Below, in pieces: positions 40,502 through 50,753 of a stretch of DNA of 64,000 nucleotides (positions are counted from its first letter, which is position 1; each line of letters begins with the position of its first letter). Position numbers and translations under genes: made by a program. Below the pieces are notes generated by a model that was given only the letters and a program-made list of their open reading frames with translations, did not search any database and was not told where the DNA came from. This stretch comes from Ilyonectria destructans (Eukaryota > Ascomycota > Sordariomycetes > Hypocreales > Nectriaceae): contig JAHEWK010000001.1 of assembly GCA_020740775.1 (NCBI GenBank), positions 7,316,001 to 7,380,000 of the forward strand, in the 5' to 3' direction.

Positions 40502-43500
40502 CAAGAGCTAGGAGAAGCGGAACTCCCAGTAAGAGCTCTACGTGCTACAGGAAGCACACGAACGGATTGCTTGGAAATCCAGGTACGAATCAAGGGACGC
40601 TGGTACACCGCGCTGGTAGACAGCGGTGCAGAACTCAACTACCTTCACCCGAGAGTGGTGAACGAGTTGGAGCTACCATGGAGGAACAAATCGAACCCGT
40701 ACCGAGTGCAGAACCTCGAAGGAACGAGTTTCAGTTACGACAACGGACGCATCACCAGGGAGATTGATCACCTCAAAGTTTTTGTGAACGAACGCAACGA
40801 AGGTATCTCTTTTGATATCATTCCCTCGGCACAACACGATTTGGTTCTAGGCTATCCATGGCTGCAACGAGTGAACCCACTGATCAATTGGAGGACTGGC
40901 CAAATGACCTTCGACGATGTCGACGATCATTCCTCCTATGAACAGGATTCAGACGACGACACGAGATCTCAAACTTCGACTGGCAACGGCACCAGCGAAG
41001 CAACGCGCGACGACACGACAGATACTTCGCCACCCCGAGGCACCAGACACAAACACCGCAACGCCCACACACACAAGACACGCCGCACCATCGCACGAGT
41101 ACGAGCACAATTCACAAAGCTCGACGAAGAACTGAAAGAAATGAAGAAAGCAAAGGAGGCAGACGACAGACTCAAGAACGTACCCCTTGCTTATCGAATC
41201 TACGAGAAGCTGTTTGCCGAAGAAACGGAAACAGGCCTACCACAGCACGGTCAATGGGACCATGAGATAGTGCTGAAAGACGGGACTACAGCCAAGTTCT
41301 ACAAAATTTACAACCTCAACGAAGTTCAACTCCATACGTTGAAAGAATACCTCGAAGACATGTTGAAAAAGGGATTCATCAGGATATCGAAGTCCTCCGC
41401 AGGATACCCAGTCATGTTCGTCCCAAAGAAAAACGGAAAACTGCGATTAGTTGTGGATTACCGACAGCTCAACGACATCACCATCAAGGACCGAACACCA
41501 TTGCCACTCATCAACGAACTGAAGGATCGACTGCATGGCAAAAAGTGGTTCACGGCCCTCGACCTCAAAGGAGCTTACAACCTCATCCGCATCAAACCAG
41601 GAGACGAATGGAAGACTGCTTTCCGCACGAAATACGGACTTTTCGAATACCTAGTTATGCCCTTTGGACTCACCAACGCACCGGCGACCTTCCAACGGAT
41701 GATCACCAATGTGCTACGGGAACACCTCGACGTCTTCGTTGTATGTTACCTTGACGACATCCTCATCTTCTCCGACACGGAAGAAGAACACACGGAACAC
41801 GTCCACGCGGTACTCAAGAAACTACAGGACGCGAACCTCCTCGTTGAACCGGAGAAGAGCAAGTTCCACACGGACGAAGTGGACTTCCTTGGACACACCA
41901 TCCGTCCAAATGAGATCCGCATGGATCGCAAGAAAATCGAAGCTGTCAAAGATTGGCCGAAACCCGAAAACGTCAAGGAAGTACAGAGCTTCCTGGGATT
42001 CGCCAACTACTACCGAAAGTTCATTCGCGATTTCGGAAGTATCGGACACGCCCTCACAGAACTCACGAAGAAAGGAGTGGATTTCAGATGGGACACCAAG
42101 GCGCAAAAGGCTTTTAACGACATCAAAAAGGCAATTCTCAGCGAACCAGTCTTAGTCATGTTCGACCCCGACAAAGAAGTTGAGCTGGAGACAGACTCCT
42201 CTAATTTTGGTCTGGGATCCCAAATAGGACAGAGAGACATCAACGGGAAGTTGCACCCAATCGCCTTCTACTCGCACAAACTCCACGGAGCGGAGCTCAA
42301 CTACCCCATCTACGACAAAGAATTCCTCGCAATAGTCAACTCATTCAAAGAATTCCGACACTACCTCTTAGGGAGCAAGCATAAGATCAAGGTCTACACC
42401 GACCACAAGAACATCTCACACTTTGCAACCACTCAAGAGCTCAGTGGCAGGCAACTTCGCTACGCGGAATACCTATCGGAATTTGACTATGTCATCATCC
42501 ACAAGAAAGGATCGGAAAATGGCAGAGCAGACGCCATCAGCCGACGACCCGACTTCGACACCGGCATCACTAAGGAAAACGAACAACTCCTTGAGCTGAC
42601 CCCGGAAGGACATCTCAAACAGAGATACATCGCCAACATCCACAAGTACAAGGAAAAATGGCACGACATGAACGAAATGCCCAGCAAGAAATGGCAGACG
42701 AAGATCCGCAAGGAACACTCATTCTACGACAACAACGATGAAGTGTTTCCTAACGAATTCGACTACGACTGTGGGATACCAACGTACCACAAACAAGTAT
42801 TCATACCTCGGAGACTAGTACCTAGTTTTCTGAAGGACAGAATGGAATGCTACCAAAGCAAGGGGCTCACAAAAAGCCAAGCCCACGAAAGATTCCATCG
42901 CAACTACATGATACCCAAAAACGACGACTACCCACGGACAGCATGCCCAGAGTGCAACAAGAAACTCGGAATAGCACACGAAGACCTGCTAGAAACCCCA
43001 AACGAAGAATGGCGAAACAAGATACGACGGTACCATCGTCACGAGAATAACAACGACGCCATCCACCCCCACGAGTATGACTACCAGCATGGAATACCTA
43101 CCCACGAGAAACGAGCCTTCATACCCCCAGAATGCATGCCTGAATTCGGCCAGGAACGCATAAAGGACTACCAGAAACAAGGACTCACACTCAACCAAGC
43201 ACACACTAGGTTTCATTGGAGATTCATCACCAACCCAGCAGACTTTGGACGATGCGACATCTGTGAAGAAAGAGAAATGGGACCCCAACAGCCCCCAGAA
43301 CCGGCGAAGAAAGTACGATTCGTCGATGAGCTCGACAGAAGAACGCTCGCAGCGACACACACGGTGGAACCAGACAACCCACTACTAAAAGAAATCCAGG
43401 GGTACAACGACGCACTACCTGAGGAAGAACGAACGGAACGATTGCAGGTTCCCGAAGAACTGCAACAACAACTAGTACAGGACGTTCATGAACATCCCGT

Positions 43501-44773
43501 ACACGGACACCAGGGTATCAACGGAACCCTTGAGAGGCTCAGGACAACATACTCATTCCCCCGAATGAAGAAAGCCGTCTCAGACACCATCAAAGGATGT
43601 GATTTGTGCAAAAAGTCAAAATCACCACGACACAAGCCTTATGGACAGTTACAACCACTACCAGTAGCACAACGGCCTTGGGAATCCATCACCATGGACC
43701 ACATCACCAAGCTCCCGCTATCTGAAGACCCGACAACCGGAGTACTCTACGACAGCATATTCGTCATCGTGGATAGGCTTACGAAGTTCTCATACTTCCT
43801 ACCCTACCAAGAGTCTACCGACGCAGAACAACTTTCTTATGTATTCTTAAGAAACATCGTCAGCATACACGGATTGCCAATGGAGATTGTCTCCGACAGA
43901 GGAACAACATTCGCATCCAAGTTCTGGCAAGGACTGATGGCCCAAATGGGATTGAACCACAAGCTCACGACAGCTTGGAGACCACAAGTGGATGGACAAA
44001 CGGAAAGACTCAACCAAATAGTCGAACAGTACCTACGGTGCTACGTCAACTATGAGCAAGACAACTGGGTCCAGAAGCTACCTACGGCGCAACTGGCCTA
44101 CAACACATCCACCTCAGGAACAACGAAGCTCACACCAGCTTACGCCAACTTCGGATTCACCCCCGACGCCTACAGATCATCACGAGAAGGACCCTTGAAC
44201 GCTAAGGCAATCCTCAACACCGACCAGCTACGACAGCTACACGAAGAAATGAAGACGGAACTGGAGTTCGTCAGAAAACAAATGAAAAAATATTACGACA
44301 GGAAAAGATTGAAAGGACCAATCTTCCAGAGAGGAGACATGGTTTACCTCGCAACAAAAAACATCAAGACAAAAAGGCCGAACAACAAATTGGACTTCAA
44401 ATTCATCGGACCTTACAAAATTTTGGAAAAAATCTCAGAAAACAACTACAAACTGGACTTACCACCAAAGGTCAAGCTCCATCCAATCGTTCACATTTCA
44501 TTACTCGAATCAGCAGCAGACACCATTCACGTCAAAACATGGGACAACAATCAAGAAACGGAAGTCGAGAATGACCAGGAATTCACGGTCAAAACAATCC
44601 TCGACATGAAAAGAGAAAACAACAAAACGAAATATCTTGTGAGATGGGAAGACTGCGACCCCTCAGAAGATACATGGGAACCCTACGAACACCTCACGCA
44701 TTGTCAAGCCAAACTAAAGGACTTCCTCAAACGAAGAAGTACCCCAGGAAATATGCATTGGGACAGATTCTAG
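40484..44773 (+). CDS. pol: Pol polyprotein of copy B (1429 aa)
   Basis: Domains in order: aspartic protease with active-site DSG (46-48); reverse transcriptase, with MPFGLTNAPATFQR and catalytic YLDD (422-425); RNase H with TDSSNFGLG (D571) and the VYTDHKN strand; two tandem divergent copies of a module of about 95 residues (729-826 and 837-930), each closing with C-x2-C (821/824, 924/927); integrase with an HHCC zinc domain (about 1001-1042) and D1072, D1138, E1174 (D-D-35-E); GPY/F module (about 1290-1345, FIGPYKIL); chromodomain at the end (about 1366-1420, YLVRWEDCDPSEDTWEPYE). The chromodomain places it among chromoviruses, where it targets integration to marked chromatin. Frame -1 to gag; ATG overlaps the gag stop (TAATG). 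The duplicated module between RNase H and integrase is not a standard part of Pol. Confidence 0.96.
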   Translation: MEQQMGQELGEAELPVRALRATGSTRTDCLEIQVRIKGRWYTALVDSGAELNYLHPRVVNELELPWRNKSNPYRVQNLEGTSFSYDNGRITREIDHLKVFVNERNEGISFDIIPSAQHDLVLGYPWLQRVNPLINWRTGQMTFDDVDDHSSYEQDSDDDTRSQTSTGNGTSEATRDDTTDTSPPRGTRHKHRNAHTHKTRRTIARVRAQFTKLDEELKEMKKAKEADDRLKNVPLAYRIYEKLFAEETETGLPQHGQWDHEIVLKDGTTAKFYKIYNLNEVQLHTLKEYLEDMLKKGFIRISKSSAGYPVMFVPKKNGKLRLVVDYRQLNDITIKDRTPLPLINELKDRLHGKKWFTALDLKGAYNLIRIKPGDEWKTAFRTKYGLFEYLVMPFGLTNAPATFQRMITNVLREHLDVFVVCYLDDILIFSDTEEEHTEHVHAVLKKLQDANLLVEPEKSKFHTDEVDFLGHTIRPNEIRMDRKKIEAVKDWPKPENVKEVQSFLGFANYYRKFIRDFGSIGHALTELTKKGVDFRWDTKAQKAFNDIKKAILSEPVLVMFDPDKEVELETDSSNFGLGSQIGQRDINGKLHPIAFYSHKLHGAELNYPIYDKEFLAIVNSFKEFRHYLLGSKHKIKVYTDHKNISHFATTQELSGRQLRYAEYLSEFDYVIIHKKGSENGRADAISRRPDFDTGITKENEQLLELTPEGHLKQRYIANIHKYKEKWHDMNEMPSKKWQTKIRKEHSFYDNNDEVFPNEFDYDCGIPTYHKQVFIPRRLVPSFLKDRMECYQSKGLTKSQAHERFHRNYMIPKNDDYPRTACPECNKKLGIAHEDLLETPNEEWRNKIRRYHRHENNNDAIHPHEYDYQHGIPTHEKRAFIPPECMPEFGQERIKDYQKQGLTLNQAHTRFHWRFITNPADFGRCDICEEREMGPQQPPEPAKKVRFVDELDRRTLAATHTVEPDNPLLKEIQGYNDALPEEERTERLQVPEELQQQLVQDVHEHPVHGHQGINGTLERLRTTYSFPRMKKAVSDTIKGCDLCKKSKSPRHKPYGQLQPLPVAQRPWESITMDHITKLPLSEDPTTGVLYDSIFVIVDRLTKFSYFLPYQESTDAEQLSYVFLRNIVSIHGLPMEIVSDRGTTFASKFWQGLMAQMGLNHKLTTAWRPQVDGQTERLNQIVEQYLRCYVNYEQDNWVQKLPTAQLAYNTSTSGTTKLTPAYANFGFTPDAYRSSREGPLNAKAILNTDQLRQLHEEMKTELEFVRKQMKKYYDRKRLKGPIFQRGDMVYLATKNIKTKRPNNKLDFKFIGPYKILEKISENNYKLDLPPKVKLHPIVHISLLESAADTIHVKTWDNNQETEVENDQEFTVKTILDMKRENNKTKYLVRWEDCDPSEDTWEPYEHLTHCQAKLKDFLKRRSTPGNMHWDRF

Positions 44774-44777
44774 GACC

Positions 44778-45299
44778 TCAACCATGCGCAACGCCTTCCG
44801 AAGAACCTTCACCAATAACGCCAGACGAGAAGTCAAACGAAGAACCTACGGCGTTCCAGTCAATAAGGTCCGTCACCAGGACGGACTGCGCAGAAACCAC
44901 CGCCTCCGACTCTAACCGTTCGGTCTCGTCCAACTCGTCCATGGACGCGAGACCACGATTTAACATCTGAGTACCCTTCTCGACCAACTGTCGCTTCTGG
45001 CGACGAAGTCGCATCAAACGAGAAAGACGCTCGTTCAGTTGTTGTTGTAGCTGGATCAGTTCCTCCTCGGTAGCCTCCTCGGCAGCTTCCAGACGCTGTT
45101 TTTCGAGCGCCAGACGATCCGCTACACCACAAATCAGAACGAACAAAACCCCAGGACAACCCGGAACAGCCTCACCTGCCACCAGGGAGATGCCCTGACC
45201 GTCGCAAGGGCGACCACGACGCGTGCACTCGGCACACTTCGAGTGGCCCTCCTTCATTACGCACTTCAAGTTCCGCGGCGAACAGTAGGAACAAGGCAT
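44778..45299 (-). CDS. Antisense accessory gene of copy B: Cys-rich (zinc-cluster-like) coiled-coil protein
   Basis: Same as the gene of copy A in mirror image. ATG at 45299, predicted in-frame intron 45175-45122 (54 nt), stop at 44778. It converges on pol with 4 nt between the stops. Six cysteines in two C-x2-C-x6-C groups resemble the Zn2Cys6 layout, but the first group follows the start directly and the linker is different. A heptad-rich Leu/Arg/Glu coiled coil follows, then an acidic Ser-rich tail. The 3' LTR lies upstream and could supply the promoter. Preservation of an intact antisense frame, with splice signals, in an element otherwise tightly packed suggests selection. Confidence 0.7.
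   Translation of the reverse strand: MPCSYCSPRNLKCVMKEGHSKCAECTRRGRPCDGQGISLVAGEAVPGCPGVLFVLICGVADRLALEKQRLEAAEEATEEELIQLQQQLNERLSRLMRLRRQKRQLVEKGTQMLNRGLASMDELDETERLESEAVVSAQSVLVTDLIDWNAVGSSFDFSSGVIGEGSSEGVAHG
45122..45175 (-). other. Probable in-frame intron in the antisense accessory gene (54 nt)
   Basis: Donor GTGAGG, branch-like TCTGAT and acceptor GTGTAG on the minus strand. 18 codons without stop. Splicing gives ISLVAADRLALEKQ, removing a hydrophobic Gly/Val/Cys stretch that interrupts the helix. Confidence 0.6.
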
Positions 45300-45469
45300 G
45301 ACGACGAAACCCGTAGTAGCAATCAAGACTGCCTGCGCTTTTCGGTTTCTCGTGGATTTAGCTGTAGACATGTCGTCAGCAAACCATGAGGGGAATACAG
45401 GACTAAGTGCGAACGCACGAAGGAAATTTGAAACAGGCCTGGTAGCTGGCCTTGGGGACAAGGACCAAC

Positions 45470-45480
45470 GGAGGGGAGAC
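45470..45480 (+). promoter_or_regulatory. Polypurine tract of copy B
   Basis: GGAGGGGAGAC ends 4 nt before the 3' LTR (45485), the expected place for plus-strand priming. Confidence 0.7.
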
Positions 45481-45484
45481 ATCG

Positions 45485-45926
45485 TGTTACGACCCGTGCC
45501 GCGTAGACGCCTGGCGTCACGTGCACCCCACAAATTTCCCCCAATCAAATACACCTCACTGCGGCTCACGCCGTACTAAAGGACTCACCCGTGAGCCTCT
45601 ACGGCTCACGCGTGAGCCTCTCCGGCTCACCTGCGATTCCAAGGCTCACCGCCGTGAGCCTCACCTATCATTCTAGTATATAGACACACGTTCATTAGCA
45701 CTTTCCTAGACTCTTAGCTACCTCAGCTATCAATACAACTTGGTTACCTCAATCACCTTGACTCGCTACGCATCACGGTGCTTGACTATTACCAGACGTA
45801 ACATTTACCCAGTAAGTGACGCCCTAACCGATCTGCTAACATAAACCTACGGTTTATCCACCAGCAACCCGTCTCTCGCCTACCCTATACCACGTATACG
45901 GCAGTCCAGAGAACACGACCGTTACA
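45485..45926 (+). repeat. 3' LTR of copy B (442 bp)
   Basis: Same length and sequence as the 5' LTR wherever compared. Followed by CTAAT. Confidence 0.96.
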
Positions 45927-47149
45927 CTAATTAGAATATTATTGCTCCTGCTAATAAATACTTAGAAATAGAGGATAAATAAGACTTTAGATCTAGCTAT
46001 AAAAAATACTGGAAATATAATAACCTTAGGAACTAAATATAGAAAAACCTAATAGAAATATATAATAACTTTATAAATAAATAATAAATACCTACTGTAA
46101 CTAATTCTATTTATATCTATATGTATAATATACAGTTAGACTGTAATTTATACTATATAACCCTAAAGAAATAAGAAGATAATAACTTAAGAATAGTAAT
46201 AGTATATTCTAACTATAAGGAGATTTTATAGGTATTATATATTATCTATAAATACCCAATATATAAAAAAGAGAAAATCTACTATAACTACTTTTTTATA
46301 TAAATAAATAATATATTTATTTAGAATCTATATTTATAAAATAAGCTTAAGTACTTTTAAGTTATTAAATAGTATATAGAAGTAGGTATTATATAGCTAG
46401 AGGATAAAGAAGATTTTTTCACTTTAGAGTATATAAACTTAATTAGTATTATTAAAAACTGTAAAATTAAAGAATACTATATATATAAATAATAGAAGAT
46501 AAGAAAATAGTATAAATATAAAAAAGAAGATATTTTTAAGTATATTACTATAAGAGTACTATAATATAATAAATCAGACTGTATAAAATACAGCTGGGAA
46601 AATTAAAATAAGTTTTAATATATTAAATTTCTAATTTACTGGAATTATAACTTCTTAAATTATTAAGAAATAAATAGCCTTAATTAAGTCTGGAAAAATA
46701 AAATAGAAGATTAGAAATATAAAGAGGTAACCTTTAAATATAATAATAAAGAATCTATATAGAATATTTAATTTTATTTAGTATAAAATATAATAATCTG
46801 TAATAAGCCTAAATATCTTAAGTATAATATAAAGATATAAGAAATTAATATATATATTAGATAGATATATAATAAAGGATTTAACTTTCTAATTTAAATT
46901 AAAATAAATTAAGTAGATTAAGTTTAATATTAATATATTAGAAATAGCTATAATAAATATTTTGAGATAGAATATTCAGCTAATAGCTACTCTATAAAAA
47001 ATAATATATACTACCTATAGAAGAGTAATAAATAGATAATATATATAAGAAAGAACTACCTTTAATAAAAGCTCTATATATAATAGAATTAATAAAGAAG
47101 AAAAAGATATTTAAATTATAAGTATAAGTTAAGAGAGTATAGCTTATTA
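45927..47149 (+). pseudogene. Gag C-terminal relic of the host element
   Basis: RIP-degraded sequence that follows the insertion point of copy B and precedes the protease relic, so by position it is the rest of gag. No frame survives. Confidence 0.5.
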
Positions 47150-49580
47150 TATTAGTAAATAGTAGAGCTAAAGCTATATATATTAATCTATTAGTAGTTA
47201 ATAGACTGAAGCTACTATAGAAAGATAAAAAGAACTCTTATATAGTATATAACCTTAAAGGTAATAACTTTAAAAATAATAATAGATAGATAACTTAATA
47301 GGTTAATTACCTAAAGATATTTATTAATAAATAAAATTAAGAAGTTACTTTTAATATTATACTAATAAAGTATTATAATATTATTCTTAGGTATTTATAG
47401 CTAATAAAATATAACTTATAGTTTAACTGAAGAACTAACTAGATATTTATTAATTATAATAATATACTCTTTAGTAATAATAAAAGTAACTTAAAAGATA
47501 AAAGATCTCTAATTTTAATTTCTAAAGATAGTAAGAGTAAGAATTTATATAAGAATATAATAGATATCTTAATACTACTAAAAGAAATATAATATAAATA
47601 CTAAAAAGATAAGAAAATATAACTCTAAAGAATAATTAGATATCTTTAATAATAGTTTATATAGATAAATAAAAACCTTAAGAATTATAAGAAAATACCT
47701 AAAGAAGAATAACTTAAGAATATACCAGTATAATACTATATCTATAAAAAGCTCTTTATAGAAGAACTTAAGATAGAACTATCTAAATTTAACTATATAA
47801 TTATCTATAGAAAGAAATTAGAAAATAGATAAGCTGATACTATTAGTTAATAATATAACTTTAATATTAATAAATTTAAGATAAATAAATAGATTCTTAA
47901 CTTTAATACTAAAGGATATCTTAAGTAAAAATATATTATAAGTATATAAAGAATATAACCTTAATCTGAATATCTAAATTTAATCTATAGGGATAGATTT
48001 ATATAGAACTTTATAGATTAAGCTTATAGATATACTAAAGAAATAAAATATTAAGATAAATATATTATTATCTCTTACTACTATTAGTACTAAATAGTAT
48101 AAAAACTATATAAAAATAGACTCTATAATAGAAATATAGATATACTATAATAGCTAGTTATTAAAATCTATAATATATACAGTCTATAGAATATACTTCA
48201 GTATATAATTAAGAAATATTCAGAATATATAAATAAAAATAGGAAAATACTGAGAAATATCTATATTGTTAAGAATAATAATAAACTCTATATCTAGATC
48301 TAATAATATAATAATAAGCTACCTTCAGATAAAAGAACAGATAAGCTATAAGTTTCTAAAGAACTATAATACTAATTTATATAAGAAGTATATAAACTTC
48401 CACTATATAGATACTAAAGAGTTAATAAAACTCTTAAATAAATTAGAATAATATACTAATTTCCTAAGATAAAGAAAGTTATATAAAAAATTACTAAATA
48501 GTATCTATTTTATAATAAAATTAAGGCTTAATACTATAAACTATATAGAAAACTGTAATTTCTATTAGTTATTAAGTAACTATAGAATTTTATTACTATA
48601 GACTTTATTACTAAATTACCTCTATTAAAAGATTCTATAATTAGAGTTATATATAATAATATTCTTATTATTATAAATAGACTTATAAAATTTTCCTATT
48701 TTATATTCTACTAGAAGTTAATTAATATAGAGCAGTTTACTTATATCTTTCTAAAATATATTATGAATATTTATAGATTACTCTTAAAGATTCTCTTTAA
48801 TAGAGGGCCTCTATTTACTTTTAAATTTTAATAAGTACTAATAAACTATTTAGAATTAAATTATTAACTTATAATAGTATATTAAGTATAAGTTAATAGA
48901 TAAATAGAGTGGATAAATTAAATACTGAAATAATACCTTTAATACTATATTAACTATAAATAGAATAATTAAATTAAGAAGCTTCTAACTATATAGCTAA
49001 GCTATAATACTACAGTAAATAAAAGTATAAAGACTACTTTAATATATATTAACTTTAGATTTACCCTTAATACCTACTATATAGGCAGAAATAGAAAAAT
49101 TATTCCTAAAGCTATTCTTATAATAGAAAATTTAAAAAACCTATATAAAGAAATAAGAATTAAATTTAAATTTATTAGAAATTAGATAAGAAAGTATTAT
49201 AATAAGAAATAGATAAAGAGACTATTCTTCTAGAAGAAAGATATAGTTCTTCTTACTATAAAAAATAATAAAATAAAATAATAAAATAAAAAATTAGGCT
49301 ATAAATATATTAGCCTCTATAAAATTCTTAAAAAAGTCTTAAAAAATAACTATTAGTTAGACTTACTGCTAAAAGTTAGATTTCACTTTATTTTCTATAT
49401 CTTACTTCTTAAAAGTATAGAGAGTAATATTATAGTTAAGTTTAGTAATAAATATAAAATAGAGGTTAAAAAACTAAAAGAATATAAAGTTAAGAAGATT
49501 CTTAAGTAATAATAGATTAATAACTAAATAGAGTATCTTATTAAGTAGAAAAACTATCTAAAGAGTAATAATTAATAGAA
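47150..49580 (+). pseudogene. RIP-degraded pol relic of the host element, RT deleted
   Basis: Readable pieces line up with the intact Pol: protease (about 47155-47450, active-site region reading LVNSRAK), the RNase H end (about 47795-47850, reading ENR*ADTIS), integrase core (about 48595-48930), GPY/F (about 49290-49420) and chromodomain (about 49490-49580, YLIK*KNYL). From protease to the RNase H end there are about 690 bp against about 1900 bp in copy B, so most of RT and RNase H is missing. The long duplicated module of copy B is also at least partly absent (769 bp versus 1175 bp from RNase H end to integrase). Stops are abundant. Confidence 0.78.
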
Positions 49581-50359
49581 ACTAACTAAAAATCTTATTT
49601 ATATATAATACCTTCTAAAGAACTTTTATTAATAGTATTAAAAGTAGGTAAAAAAAGATTATTAAAATTAAAAGAACTTTAGTTAATAAGGTTTAAATAA
49701 ATTAAAAACTGTATCTTAATTATAGCTTTTAAATTTATATACTTTATAGTATCTAATTTATCTAAAAAGTAAGTATTATAATAGATTAGCTTCTTACTAT
49801 AAGAGATTATTTAATTATACTGCCTCTATAGTTAAGCTAACTAATTTAAACTATCTATAATTTTCTTCTGTATAATTTTAAATACTTTATAAGATTTTAA
49901 AAGAGCTTTTTTAGTAGCTTTCTTTTTATACTTAATATAATATTTCTCTATAATAATTTAATTTACTATCTAACTATTAGCCTGAAGATATAGAAGTATA
50001 TATAATACTTAATACCTACTAATTACTATAGAAATTCCCAATATATTATAAGCTTAACCTTAATAGATATACTCTAAATAGCAATTTAATATTATTATAA
50101 TATAATATAAAAATCTCTTTAATAAGTAGAATAAGTAAGATATACTATTATAATTAAATTCTTTAATAAGTAAAATTTAAGTATAGTAAGATTCAGTAGA
50201 ATTCTTCTTCTTAATAGATAGTTTTTTAAAAATATAGCTAGATATTATATTAGTATTTTAAAAGGAATAAGAAATAAAGTTATAAATAAATTAATATCCT
50301 TAGAAGCTATAGTTTTATATATAGATCTTAAAAATAAGACTATTAGAGGGGAGATATTA

Positions 50360-50753
50360 TATTACAGCTTAAGTTAAGATTAGGCAGTTATAACTAGTAA
50401 AATTATAATAGTACCTACTTTTTAGCCTTTCTATTAGCCTAAAGACCTATATATAATAAACTAATATTAATACTCTACTTATAACTCTTATTAATAGAAC
50501 TAACAGTCTTATTAATAAGCCTTATAAAGATACTACTAAGACTATATAATATATTCAGTATATAGATATATCTATTTAGTATTTTATAGAAATAGCCTTA
50601 CTAGCTATTAATATACTTAGTTATATTAAATTTACTATTCTATTATTATTAAACTGTAATCTATATTACTTACTATAATATTCTAATTTATTTAATTATA
50701 AATATTATACTTTAAATTTATTCTATACTCTTAGGTTAGATCTAACTGTTATA
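50360..50753 (+). repeat. 3' LTR of the RIP-degraded host element
   Basis: Parallel to 26717-27111 with scattered C/T and G/A differences. Preceded by a purine run (AGAGGGGAGA, 50345-50354) as polypurine tract and followed by the TTCTT target duplicate. Confidence 0.88.

Larger units (their letters stand above)
37472..45926 (+). mobile_element. Full-length Ty3/gypsy chromovirus, copy B
   Basis: 8455 bp with two 442-bp LTRs, primer site, gag, pol, antisense accessory gene and polypurine tract in canonical order. The domain order (RT, RNase H, integrase, chromodomain) places it in the chromoviruses of Ty3/gypsy. Reading frames are intact and no RIP damage is evident. Left flank TAGAG and right flank CTAAT do not match each other directly. 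Confidence 0.96.
26717..50753 (+). mobile_element. RIP-degraded Ty3/gypsy chromovirus-like element, host of the nested insertions
   Basis: LTRs of 395 and 394 bp (26717-27111 and 50360-50753) flank it, and the 5-bp target duplication TTCTT (26712-26716 and 50754-50758) is intact. Its own sequence is in three pieces: 26717-27650, 36043-37471 (inverted) and 45927-50753, about 7.2 kb in total. The rest is the two younger elements. Protease, the RNase H end, integrase, GPY/F and chromodomain relics are readable in the plus strand. RT seems deleted. All coding potential is destroyed by RIP-type mutations. Confidence 0.88.

Noticed and set aside
28741..45569. Many other open frames of 60-240 aa on both strands within the two retrotransposons (for example 38406-38999 minus and 39716-40441 plus)
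   Set aside because: They are shadows of gag and pol in other frames, have no motif of their own, and overlap strongly supported domains.
37472..45926. Reading copies A and B as a single large palindromic transposon or virus
   Set aside because: Each has its own pair of LTRs, primer site and polypurine tract, and the target duplications resolve into two separate insertions.
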